64,000 nt of DNA from Planctomycetota bacterium. Lineage in GTDB: Bacteria; Planctomycetota; UBA1135; GCA-002686595. A program made the position numbers and the translations under genes. Of this stretch, positions 35,054 to 43,311 are shown one piece after another. The stretch is taken from positions 34,295 through 98,294 of the forward strand of contig NZBA01000054.1 in assembly GCA_002686265.1 (NCBI GenBank). Reading direction: 5' to 3'. Every line of letters begins with the position of its first letter. The first letter of the stretch is position 1. Under the pieces are notes generated by a model. That model was not told where the DNA came from. It saw only the letters and a list, made by a program, of their open reading frames with translations, and ran no database searches.

Positions 35054-36865
35054 TCAGACCGACCGAGACAGGGTCAGGCGAAAGCACGCACCCCCGTTTC
35101 CGGCATCGAGTCCCAAGTCACCGCCGAGGTCGCGCGCGAGGCCGCGCGCCAGGGCCAGGCCCAGGCCGACGCCGGGCTCGGGATCGGCGGGATCGCGACC
35201 GCCGCGCTCGAAGGGCCTGAAGACGGCGCGGCGAAGGTGGGCGGGCACGCCCGCTCCGTGGTCGCGCACCCACAGCTCGACGCCGCGCGCTCCCGCGCGT
35301 GCGCCCAGCTCGAGGGGCGGCTCGCCGTACTTGCACGCATTGTCGACCAGGTTGAAGAGGATCTGGCCCACGGCCTCGGGATCGGTCACGACCCGTTCCG
35401 CTCCCCCGCCGGAGAGGTCCACTCTGAGCTCCGCGCCCGCCTCCGCCGCGCGCCGCTCGAGGTCCGGCCGCACGCGATCGACGAGTGCTTGTAGAGTGAG
35501 CTCCTCGCGCCGCTGCCGGCCGCGGCCCTCCTCCAGGCGCGCGTAGGCCAGCACGTTCTCGACCAGCCAGGAGAGGCGCGCCGCCTCGTGCTGCAAGGTC
35601 TCGAGGTACTCGCCGCGCTTCTCCGGCGGGACCATGCCCTCGGCCAGCATCTCGGAGTACATGCGGAAGGTCGTCAGGGGCGAGCGCAGCTCATGGGTGA
35701 CCGTCGAGGCGAAGCGGCTGCGTTGCTCCCCAAAGGCGATGCTCGCGCGCAGGGTGAAGCCCGCGGCAACCAGGGCCAGGATGGCCGCGGTCCAGGACAC
35801 GAGCAGGGTGACGCGCGAGGGGCCGAGGCCGTCGGGCGCGGGCGAGGGAAACCGCTCGACCTCCAGGCGCGCGGGAAACGACGCCAGATGGGCGCCCGCG
35901 GAGTCGGCCCGGGCGGAATCCCTCTGGGGCGCCAGGGTGGCCGCTGGAAACAGGTCGGCGATCTCCTCACGGAGCAGGGAGGACAGCTGGGCCCAGTCCC
36001 CCAGGAAGCCCTGGAGCAGGTCCACGGGCCCGCCGCTCACGCGCCGCAGGAAGAGCAGCTCGGGAGCGCTCTCGGGGCCGCGGGGCGCCAGCCAGATGGG
36101 AACGAATGGCCCCACGCGGACACCGCTCTGGGCACGGTTCACCCAGCTCGCGTCCTTGCGCGATTGCTCGAGATTCGCGTCCTGGGCACGGTACTGGGAC
36201 TGGGCGCGCTTGGTCAGCTCGACGGCGTTCTGAAGGACCTGGCTCACGGCGGCGCGCTCCTGCTCTACCTGCCCGCCCGCAGGAACATCGGCGGCGCCCA
36301 AGTCGTCGGCGGGGCCGCACATCAAGTCCTCGAGCGCGCCCTCGGAACGGCTCATCGCGGCGCGCAACTCCTCGAGGACGACGCGGTCACGCAGGGCGGC
36401 GAGCCGTTCCGCCGCGCGCTCGATGCGCCCGTCGGCGAAACCCGCCCCTTGGGCGAGGTCCAGCAGGTTGCCGGTCGGCGCCTGGGGCGAGGACCAGTGT
36501 CCGGCAGCGGAGACCTGGAAGTGCAGCGGGAACAGCTCCGACTCGAAGGTGAACAGCGGCGAGGGAATCAGCACCTCCCCCGGGTCGATCTTGCTCAGCA
36601 TGCGCGTGTAGGAGAGCGGCTGGGGAAAGTACGGCTCGTACTCGTAGAACGGGCGCGACGCCTCGCGGGCGAGGTAGGGGCCAATGCGCGAGTCCATGCG
36701 CCACAAGGCCAGGCGCAGGGACGCCTGGTGTTCGGCCTCGGCCACGGCCTCGCGCTCGGCCGCCTCCAGCTCGAGCACGGCCAGAGTGGTCCAACCCAGG
36801 GCGCCGAGCGCCAGCAAGGCGCAGATCCCGTAGACCACCCACCAGCCTTGGCGCGCGGTCTTCAC
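35054..36865 (-). CDS. Sensor histidine kinase (two-component, OmpR-type partner)
   Basis: This 603-residue kinase starts at a GTG (36865) overlapping the response regulator stop as GTGA. Transmembrane helices lie at about 9-30 and 353-374. The roughly 320-residue loop between them is a large extracytoplasmic sensor region with no recognised fold. The cytoplasmic part has the HisKA H-box FASTVTHELRSPLTTF (phospho-His391), then an HATPase_c domain with N-box NLVDNACKYGE, G1 DHGAGVP, F-box FRPFERGG and G2 GVGLGLALARGLARDLGG. It would autophosphorylate and pass phosphate to the regulator encoded just upstream. The operon also contains two VWA proteins, which may act in the signal it detects (inference). 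Confidence 0.92.
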   Translation of the reverse strand: MKTARQGWWVVYGICALLALGALGWTTLAVLELEAAEREAVAEAEHQASLRLALWRMDSRIGPYLAREASRPFYEYEPYFPQPLSYTRMLSKIDPGEVLIPSPLFTFESELFPLHFQVSAAGHWSSPQAPTGNLLDLAQGAGFADGRIERAAERLAALRDRVVLEELRAAMSRSEGALEDLMCGPADDLGAADVPAGGQVEQERAAVSQVLQNAVELTKRAQSQYRAQDANLEQSRKDASWVNRAQSGVRVGPFVPIWLAPRGPESAPELLFLRRVSGGPVDLLQGFLGDWAQLSSLLREEIADLFPAATLAPQRDSARADSAGAHLASFPARLEVERFPSPAPDGLGPSRVTLLVSWTAAILALVAAGFTLRASIAFGEQRSRFASTVTHELRSPLTTFRMYSEMLAEGMVPPEKRGEYLETLQHEAARLSWLVENVLAYARLEEGRGRQRREELTLQALVDRVRPDLERRAAEAGAELRVDLSGGGAERVVTDPEAVGQILFNLVDNACKYGEPPLELGARAGARGVELWVRDHGAGVPAHLRRAVFRPFERGGRDPADPEPGVGLGLALARGLARDLGGDLGLDAGNGGACFRLTLSRSV

Positions 36866-37575
36866 GGCGGGGAGACCTCCACGCGCTCGCCGAGCATGTA
36901 GCCCTTGGAGCGCACGGTGACGACCACCCGCGCCGCGCCCGCGTCCTCGCCCAGCTTCTCCCTCAAGCGCGCGACGTGCATGTCGACCGTCCGCGTCTCG
37001 ATGCCCCGAGTGTCGAGTCCCCAGACGCGCTGCAGGAGCTCCTCGCGGGAGACTGCCCGGCCGCGGCGGGCAGCGAGGTAGCGCAGGATCTCGGTCTCGC
37101 GCTCGGAGAGCCCGCGGAGCTCTCCGTCGGCCAGGCGCACCTCCCTCCGCTCGAGATGGACGGCGAGTCGGCCGAGGGCGAGCTCCGCAACGTCCGCCGG
37201 GCGCTCGGCGGAGCGGCGCAGGACAGCCTCGACGCGCGCAAGGAGCTCGCTGGAGCTGAAGGGCTTGACCACGTAGTCGTCCGCCCCGGTCCTCAAGCCG
37301 CGCACGCGGTCCTCCTCGGCGCCGCGGGCGGTGACCATGATCACCGGCAAGCTCGGGCGGTGGCTGCGCAACTCGGGCAACAGCTCGAACCCGTCCGCAC
37401 CGGGCAGCACGACATCGAGCAGGACGAGGTCGAGATCCGTTCCGCGCAGGATACGGCGCGCCTCGAGGCCGTCGCCGCACTCGAGTACCTCGTAGCCGGC
37501 GAAGCGCAGACTGTCGACGAGACCCCGCCGAATGGCGGGGTCGTCTTCGACTACCAGGACGACGGGTTTCGACAC
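36862..37575 (-). CDS. OmpR/PhoB-family response regulator
   Basis: This 237-residue regulator has a receiver domain (residues 1-118: acidic pair D11/D12, phospho-acceptor D54 in LVLLDVVLPGADG, K104 in YVVKPF) and a C-terminal winged-helix DNA-binding domain (LSERETEILRYLAARRGRAV, then TRTVDMHVARLREKLG and VVTVRSKGYML). The GTG at 37575 was taken as start; a TTG one codon earlier (37578) is also possible, and AGGAG lies 8 bases before the GTG. It overlaps the kinase gene by 4 bp and follows the VWA gene by about 29 bp, so all four minus-strand genes are likely one transcript. OmpR-type regulators bind tandem direct repeats; a perfect pair is found at 41596-41617 upstream of this operon. Confidence 0.95.
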   Translation of the reverse strand: MSKPVVLVVEDDPAIRRGLVDSLRFAGYEVLECGDGLEARRILRGTDLDLVLLDVVLPGADGFELLPELRSHRPSLPVIMVTARGAEEDRVRGLRTGADDYVVKPFSSSELLARVEAVLRRSAERPADVAELALGRLAVHLERREVRLADGELRGLSERETEILRYLAARRGRAVSREELLQRVWGLDTRGIETRTVDMHVARLREKLGEDAGAARVVVTVRSKGYMLGERVEVSPP

Positions 37576-37604
37576 CAACTGCGCTCCTCACCCATTGTGG
37601 CAGA

Positions 37605-39131
37605 TCAAGCCCCGCCAGCACCCGGGCCGGGCGCCTGCTCGGCCTGACCAGCGGGTGCGGGCGGCATCTCGGGCGCCCCGGCGGGTTTCGGAGCGGGCGC
37701 GGGCACGACTCGCTGAGTGCCTTGGACTCGTCGCAGGTAGTGAGGCACTGAGCTCCCTGCTCCTGTCGGCGCCTGCTGCGAGTTCGCGGGCGGTTTGGGC
37801 GGCGCGCAGGAGTCGGTCGGGGTCGCGGGGGAAGCGGGCGTCACGGGCTCGGAGGGCGAAGTCCCCGGGGCAGCCAGAGAGGCGGTCCCCGCTCCCTCGG
37901 CCTCGACGGCGGCCGAGGGGTCCTGCACGATGGGGAACAGGAACCCGCACGAGCCTGCCTGTGCGCGGATGGCGGCGCGGATGACCGCGTCGAAGGCGCC
38001 CTCGCTCGCGAGCCCCTGGCGCCGCATCTCGGCCTCGGTGAAGGCCTGCCGTTGGACGTTCAGCTCCGCCACTTGCTCCTGGAGCGCCTCGCGCTCGCCG
38101 GCCTTCTCAGCGACGTAGTCCCGGCGCTGCTCGAGGGTCATGCTCTGCATCTGGGTGGGCAACTGCTCGGTGGGCAGGATGGACAGGTCGACGGTCCCAG
38201 CCGTGCAGCCGTCTACGAGGTCCCAGCGCCCGTTCCAGTAGAGCCCCCCGGCCTTGCAAGCCGCCCGCTCGGCGGCGGCTCCGGGATTGAGACCGGCGGC
38301 GTTGGCATCCTGGGCGATCTGATTCGCCGCCGCCGCCGCGCCCCGATCCCCGTAGGCCAGGTAGGTCTCGTTCATCGCTGTGCTGAGGGCCGCCAACTGG
38401 TCGTCGAAGGGCGTCGCGAAGGCGAGCGTCCCGTGGTCCTGATCGATCGCGGCGAACTGTCCGTCCGCCAATCGCGCCACGTCGCGCCAGGCGGGGGCGA
38501 GCTCATCGGCGGGGCTCCCGCAGTAGATCGCATTGACGATGATGTCGCGCCCGATGGCCGCGCGGCAGGCGTCCGCAAAGGGCACCTCCTGGTCCTGGTC
38601 CGCGGACTCGTTGCCCGCCACGACGATCAACCTCAGGACGCCCGGACCGGGGGTCCACTCGAGCTCGGTCGTCGCGCTGTGGACGACCCGCCCGACGAGC
38701 TCGGTGCCGCCGTTGGTGGTGAGGCCGAAGAGCTCGCGCGAGACGAGGTCGAGGTCCTCGGTCAGGGGCGCCAGCAGCCGCACCCAGCCGTGGGCCGGAT
38801 CGTCCCCGTCGTTGCCGAAGGAGAACAGGGCCACGCGCAACACCGGCAGGGGCTCCGCGAGGGCGAGGTCGTTGACGATGGCCCAGATCTTCTGCTTCGC
38901 CGCCGCGATCAACCCGTCCATGCTCCCGCTCGTGTCGAGGCAGATGGCCAGGTCGATGGCGCGCCCGACGAGCACGGGGGCCTCCGCGACTTCCGCGACC
39001 GAGGTGACCTCGATCCCGGGGACGGGTGCGCCCTCGCTCGGCGGCGTGGAAGGTGTGGGGCCCTGGAGGGCGGGCGAAGCCGCCGCGCCGGCGCACAGCA
39101 GGATCGATCCGGTGAGGATGAGGGGGTTCAT
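37605..39131 (-). CDS. Exported VWA-domain protein with coiled-coil and Pro/Ala-rich tail
   Basis: This 508-residue protein has a signal peptide (MNPLILTGSILLCAGAAASP) and a VWA domain with an intact MIDAS (AIDLAICLDTSGSMDG, then TTNGGTELVGR). A helical region with coiled-coil character follows (TLEQRRDYVAEKAGEREALQ, QEQVAELNVQRQAFTEAEM), and the final 90 residues are rich in Pro, Ala and Gly and likely disordered. A GLYWNGRWDLVDG segment separates the VWA domain from the coiled coil. It is probably periplasmic or surface exposed, binding a protein ligand through the metal site. Its gene lies between the VIT-VWA gene (53 bp) and the response regulator gene, so it is co-transcribed with a two-component system. 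Confidence 0.82.
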   Translation of the reverse strand: MNPLILTGSILLCAGAAASPALQGPTPSTPPSEGAPVPGIEVTSVAEVAEAPVLVGRAIDLAICLDTSGSMDGLIAAAKQKIWAIVNDLALAEPLPVLRVALFSFGNDGDDPAHGWVRLLAPLTEDLDLVSRELFGLTTNGGTELVGRVVHSATTELEWTPGPGVLRLIVVAGNESADQDQEVPFADACRAAIGRDIIVNAIYCGSPADELAPAWRDVARLADGQFAAIDQDHGTLAFATPFDDQLAALSTAMNETYLAYGDRGAAAAANQIAQDANAAGLNPGAAAERAACKAGGLYWNGRWDLVDGCTAGTVDLSILPTEQLPTQMQSMTLEQRRDYVAEKAGEREALQEQVAELNVQRQAFTEAEMRRQGLASEGAFDAVIRAAIRAQAGSCGFLFPIVQDPSAAVEAEGAGTASLAAPGTSPSEPVTPASPATPTDSCAPPKPPANSQQAPTGAGSSVPHYLRRVQGTQRVVPAPAPKPAGAPEMPPAPAGQAEQAPGPGAGGA

Positions 39132-39184
39132 GGTGGTCTCCGTGTCTGTCGGTTTCGTGACGGAAGTGGACGCTGGCGTCGGCG

Positions 39185-41524
39185 CTACCTGCCGACTCCG
39201 TTCTCGATCAGGACGTTGGCGCCCTCGTGGCGCAGCAGGATGCGGCCGGGCAGGGAGAGCAGGCCCTGGCGGCCCTCGTCGACGAGGGCAGAGATGAGCT
39301 CCATGTGGCGCGCGCTGCCGAACTCGATGACCTCGAGGGCGTCTTCGTCGACCTCGGCTCCTACCAGCCGCCCGTCGATCCAGCCGTCAGCGCGCTGGAA
39401 GAAACAGCGGTCGGCCAACTGCTGGACTCCCGAAACCGTCTCGGCCTCGTTGCTCTCGTTCCAGAAGCGGTTGTCGTAGGCCAGCTTCGCTTGCAGTTTG
39501 CCCGCGTTGAAGTTGCGCCCCTGGTTGACGGCACCCGCTCCGTAGCGGGTGCGCACCGCGCGGCGCTGCAAGTTGTCGTCGCAGGCGGCCTGCAGGGTGT
39601 CCCAATCGCCAAGGTCCGTACCCTCGCGGGCGAGGAAGGCCGTGTACTCGCTGAGCACTCCGAAGCGCGAGGAGAGCCGCAGGATCTCCTCCGCCAACTC
39701 CCCGAAGCGCGGATCGGTGAAGATCGACGAACCTCCGGGCAGGGGTCCACCCGCCGCGGTCGCGCCGGCCTGGCGGATCTCGTCGACCAGGGTCGCGATC
39801 TTGCGCGTGGCCCACAGGCGCGGAACGAAGGCGTTGCGCGTGCTGGCCTGCGCCAACTCGAAGCTGAACTCGAAGGTGCGTGGGCTGCCCATGAAGTTCC
39901 CCGAGATGCTGAAGTGCAGCGGACCTTCTTCGCGGTACTGCCCCAGGACGACGAGTTGATCGCCCTCGAACAGATCCGGCAAGCGGACCGGCATCAGCTC
40001 GCGCACGGCGCGCGTCGTCACCACGCCGTCGCTGCCACGTGTCTGGAGCGTGATGTCCGCCAAGATGGGACCGTGCAGGCGCCGGAAGACCGCGGCCACC
40101 TTGACCTCCACGTCTTCACCGGGAAGGACGTAGGTCGAAGTGGCGCGCGTGCCGTCGGAGAGCCGGTCGAGGAGCGGGACGTTGACGTCGTTGCCGACGC
40201 CGAAGGTGAACAGGCGCCGGCCGTGAGCGTTGCTCTGCTCCACGCGCTCACGGATGGCGACTTCGGAGGTGTTCCCTACCGTCGGCAGGCCGTCGGTCAG
40301 GAACAGCACGAGGGGGAGTTTCCCGGGGCTCGGCTCCTGGCGCAGGGCCTCGACTAGCGCGTCGTGGATGTTGGTGCCGCCCTGAGCGCGGATCGAAGCC
40401 AGGTAGACACGCGCCCGCTCGGTGCTCTCGCGGCTCTTGGGCACCGGCCGCGGGGCGAACATCGCCACCTGGCTCGAGTAGTCGATGATGTTGAATGCTT
40501 CGCCGTCGGCGAGCCCCTCGATCACCTGCCGAGCGGCGGCGAGGGCCTGGTCCAGCTTCTCGCCCGCCATGCTGCCCGAGCGGTCGAGCACCAGGGTCAC
40601 CTCGCGCGGGATCTTGCGCGCCGTGTCGTCGTGGCTGACCGGCAGGCCGGCCATCAGGAGGAAGTACCCGCCGCCGACCTCGGGGTCGGGGTAGGCGACG
40701 AGGGAAGCGCTCAGGCCGTCGCGTTCCAGCAGGATCGAGAGCAGGAAGGGCCCCGGATCCCGCACGCACTCTTCGCGCACGTCGAGGTGCAAGTTGCGCC
40801 CGTCCCTACGCGCGATGTCGAGGTCGTGGCTGGGGGAGTAGACCATCGAGATCGGCGTCGCGGCGCTGATGTCGACGGACACGTCCCAGGGCACGCGGGC
40901 CGCGAGGGACTCGCTGCGCGGGAGAGCGTAGTCGATGCGCTGTCCGTCGGAAGGCAGCAGGTGGTCGTAGGTGATTCGAATCCGTTGCGTCCCTCCGGCG
41001 GGGACCGGGAAGATGCTCGAGCGGATCAGGCGGTAGCCGGCGAACTCGAGTAGGGCCGGGTCCTTGGTTCGCGCCACGATGTCGTCGTACACGCGACGCG
41101 CCTGCTCGCGCGGCAACAGCTGGGCGGTCGGCTCCCTGGCGGCGCCCTCGAAGACGAACGACCCCACGGCCGCGCCGTCGGGCACGGGAAGAAGAAGAAC
41201 CGCCTCCGCCTGGCTCGCCGCCGGGTTCCTGAGGGTGATCTCGAGGGTCGTGGCGGCCGCCCGCTCCACGATCTTCACCCGCGCGCGCACGGATTCGACG
41301 TGGATCACAGAGCGGTTGCGATCGAAGGCGAGCGCCCTCCTGGCCTGGGGCACGACCACGTGCGAGGTGGACCGCAGCCAGAGGCTCTCGTCGAGAGGGC
41401 CCTGGCCCATCGCCGGGGCGCCCGATCCCACCGCCGTCACCAGGGCACACGCGAGGGCCAGCCGGCTTCGTCGGATCGTCCCACGGCTCCGCGTCGTTCC
41501 CCGTTCTTCGCTCTTCGTTCTCAT
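39185..41524 (-). CDS. Exported VIT + VWA domain protein
   Basis: This 779-residue protein starts at ATG 41524 with GGGAGA upstream and has a basic N terminus and signal peptide (LALACALVTAVGSGAPAMGQ). A VIT domain (about 60-200) shows VKIVERAAATTLEITLRNPA, PVPDGAAVGSFVFEG, LLPREQARRVYDDIVARTKD and IFPVPAGGTQRIRITYDHLL. The VWA domain opens with VTLVLDRSGSMAGEKL (intact MIDAS), then AQGGTNIHDAL and LVLFLTDGLPTVG. A C-terminal helical region includes LWATRKIATLVDEI and LAEEILRLSSRFGVLSEYTA, seen in inter-alpha-trypsin inhibitor heavy-chain-like bacterial proteins. It is the first gene of the four-gene VWA/two-component run. A perfect direct repeat lies about 72 bp upstream of the ATG. Confidence 0.9.
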   Translation of the reverse strand: MRTKSEERGTTRSRGTIRRSRLALACALVTAVGSGAPAMGQGPLDESLWLRSTSHVVVPQARRALAFDRNRSVIHVESVRARVKIVERAAATTLEITLRNPAASQAEAVLLLPVPDGAAVGSFVFEGAAREPTAQLLPREQARRVYDDIVARTKDPALLEFAGYRLIRSSIFPVPAGGTQRIRITYDHLLPSDGQRIDYALPRSESLAARVPWDVSVDISAATPISMVYSPSHDLDIARRDGRNLHLDVREECVRDPGPFLLSILLERDGLSASLVAYPDPEVGGGYFLLMAGLPVSHDDTARKIPREVTLVLDRSGSMAGEKLDQALAAARQVIEGLADGEAFNIIDYSSQVAMFAPRPVPKSRESTERARVYLASIRAQGGTNIHDALVEALRQEPSPGKLPLVLFLTDGLPTVGNTSEVAIRERVEQSNAHGRRLFTFGVGNDVNVPLLDRLSDGTRATSTYVLPGEDVEVKVAAVFRRLHGPILADITLQTRGSDGVVTTRAVRELMPVRLPDLFEGDQLVVLGQYREEGPLHFSISGNFMGSPRTFEFSFELAQASTRNAFVPRLWATRKIATLVDEIRQAGATAAGGPLPGGSSIFTDPRFGELAEEILRLSSRFGVLSEYTAFLAREGTDLGDWDTLQAACDDNLQRRAVRTRYGAGAVNQGRNFNAGKLQAKLAYDNRFWNESNEAETVSGVQQLADRCFFQRADGWIDGRLVGAEVDEDALEVIEFGSARHMELISALVDEGRQGLLSLPGRILLRHEGANVLIENGVGR

Positions 41525-41595
41525 CGTAGTCTCCCTTGGTGCGGTCCGCCTCGATCTCCTGCCAGGCGAACCTACGACGCGGACCCCACCAACTT

Positions 41596-41617
41596 GGTAA
41601 CGGGCCGGTAACGGGCC
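41596..41617. repeat. Perfect 11-bp tandem direct repeat in the VIT-VWA / FG-GAP divergent promoter region
   Basis: GGTAACGGGCC occurs twice in direct succession (41596-41606 and 41607-41617). An 11-bp period equals one helical turn, the spacing typical of binding sites of OmpR/PhoB-type regulators. It lies 72 bp upstream of the VIT-VWA start and 90 bp upstream of the FG-GAP gene. An operator role is inferred. Confidence 0.5.
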
Positions 41618-41691
41618 GGCGAAGCACCGGCCTCTCCCTGGGACTCCCCATCTCGAACATCCCCTTTGCACCGTTCGTGCCCGGGCGGGCC

Positions 41692-41697
41692 TAGAAT
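41692..41697 (+). promoter_or_regulatory. Candidate -10 hexamer (TAGAAT), nearly leaderless start
   Basis: TAGAAT lies 9 bp upstream of the FG-GAP ATG at 41707. A TTGCAC lies about 20 bp further upstream as a possible -35, with slightly long spacing. If used, the mRNA leader would be only 2-3 bases, as proposed for the nuclease gene at 27121. Confidence 0.35.
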
Positions 41698-41706
41698 GGC
41701 GGACCG

Positions 41707-43167
41707 ATGCCCCGCTTCGGCCCCATCGAGATGCCCGAAAACCGCGCAGGTACGGTCCGTTTCGCCTGCTGGCTGCTGCTCCTGGCGAGTTGCTCGGGGG
41801 GCGGAACGAACGCGCCCGGCGGGGGCGATCCGCCGCCGGGTGGTGGCGCCGGCGGGGGAGGGCCGATCCTCAATCTCTCGCCCGAGTTCGTGCTCATCGA
41901 CCATCCCGACCAGATCCCTGGCTCGGACTTCGGCATCTCCACGTGCATCCTGGACTTCGACGGCGACGGCCACGCCGACCTGGCCGTCGGGGCGGAGGGC
42001 GAGGAGCAGGGGAGCGGAGCGGTCTACGTCTTCTGGGGTCCCCACCTCCGACAGGATCAATTCCTGCGCATCCCCGCTCCCAACTCACAGCCGGCCGGCC
42101 TGTTCGGCCACGAGCTGTGCCGTGGCGGGAACCTGGATGGGGTGAGCGGGGACGAACTCCTCGTGGGCGCTCCCGAGGAGAGGGCGGCCGAGATGAACGC
42201 AGCGGGTGCGGCCTACGTGATCTCGATGACCGCCGCTCCCGTGCGCATCGTCTCCGGGACTCCGGAATCCGACGCCTACTTCGGCACCAGTCTGGCGGTG
42301 GGCGACTTCGAAGGCTCGGCCGTGCCCCAGATCGCCGTCGGCGCCCGAGGCGCCACGAGTGCGTCGGGCATGCGCGGCGGCCGCGTGGAGTTCTTCCACT
42401 TCGGCCCCCTGGGCCTGCTCGTGGCGGGACGCATCCTCACCAACCCCGAGCCGACCGCGGACGCGGGCAACGGGAACTTCGGACGGCTGTTGGCCGTGGA
42501 GCGCGACGGTCAGGGAGACCCGCGCCACCTGATCGTCCCGGCCCTGGCCAACCCCTCCGGGGGGCACAGCGACGCGGGCCTCGTCTACGTCTACACCCTG
42601 CCCCTCACTGGCTTGCCCGCGTTCGTGCTCCCCAGCCCCGTCCTGCACTGGGAGGAGGGCGCGGGCACACGCCTGGGCATGTCGCTGGATACCGCCAGTG
42701 GCCTGCTGCTTGCCGGCGCGCCACGCCATGACCTCGCGGCCGGGGGAGCTCAGCCCCTCGACAACGCGGGCTGTGCGTTGCTCTACGAAGGCCCCGCCTT
42801 CGACGCCACCTCTCCGCGCGTCCTGCGGCGCTCCGACCACCCCGCGGAAATCGAGTTCCCGCTCGACCTGAACGGCTACCAGGTGGCTCTGGCGGACGTG
42901 CTCGGAGCCGACGGTGTGTCCGACCTCGTCATCTTCGGCCTCAACATCCACTCCGAGCACGGCATGTCGATTCTGGTCTACGACGGTCAGGCGCCGGGCT
43001 CGCCGCCGGTCTTCATCGAGCCCCTGCCCGACTCCAGCGGCCACTTCGCCGAGGGCGTCTGCCACGGGCAGCTCGCTCCAGGCGGCCCCGAGGAGCTGGT
43101 GGTGGGCGACGCTCGCTACGGGCCCGGCGAGGACCGCCGCGGGCGAGTGGTGATCTTCACCTTCTGA
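41707..43167 (+). CDS. FG-GAP repeat lipoprotein
   Basis: This 486-residue protein has a lipoprotein signal (VRFACWLLLLASC, lipobox LASC), then a Gly/Pro-rich linker. About seven FG-GAP (integrin beta-propeller) blades follow, recognised by alternating Ca-binding and strand motifs: ILDFDGDGHADLAVGAEGEE, then GVSGDELLVGAPEERA, FGTSLAVGDFEG with IAVGARGA, GMSLDTASGLLLAGAPRHD, VALADVLGADGVSDLVIF, and PEELVVGDARYG. These build a beta-propeller of surface-adhesion type. ATG 41707 is followed by an alternative in-frame ATG 8 codons later that would still include the signal. It is divergent from the VIT-VWA operon and convergent with the CotH gene; a strong hairpin lies between the two 3' ends. Confidence 0.85.
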   Translation: MPRFGPIEMPENRAGTVRFACWLLLLASCSGGGTNAPGGGDPPPGGGAGGGGPILNLSPEFVLIDHPDQIPGSDFGISTCILDFDGDGHADLAVGAEGEEQGSGAVYVFWGPHLRQDQFLRIPAPNSQPAGLFGHELCRGGNLDGVSGDELLVGAPEERAAEMNAAGAAYVISMTAAPVRIVSGTPESDAYFGTSLAVGDFEGSAVPQIAVGARGATSASGMRGGRVEFFHFGPLGLLVAGRILTNPEPTADAGNGNFGRLLAVERDGQGDPRHLIVPALANPSGGHSDAGLVYVYTLPLTGLPAFVLPSPVLHWEEGAGTRLGMSLDTASGLLLAGAPRHDLAAGGAQPLDNAGCALLYEGPAFDATSPRVLRRSDHPAEIEFPLDLNGYQVALADVLGADGVSDLVIFGLNIHSEHGMSILVYDGQAPGSPPVFIEPLPDSSGHFAEGVCHGQLAPGGPEELVVGDARYGPGEDRRGRVVIFTF

Positions 43168-43244
43168 GCCGCGCGCTCGCTCCCGTCCACGGGAGGGCTC
43201 CGCATCGAGCGTGTGGAGGCGACCCCCGCCGCGAAACACGAACA

Positions 43245-43275
43245 ACGCGACGGCCCGTGCAGGCGGCCGTCGCGT
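43245..43275. terminator. Bidirectional hairpin between FG-GAP and CotH genes
   Basis: The inverted repeat ACGCGACGGCC / GGCCGTCGCGT has 11-bp perfect arms and a 9-base loop and lies in the 144-bp gap between two convergent genes. There is no long T-run, but the stem stability and position suit an intrinsic or Rho-assisted terminator serving both strands. Confidence 0.6.
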
Positions 43276-43311
43276 CGGTGTCGTCGGATCGAGGCGCCGG
43301 AGCGCCCTCGG

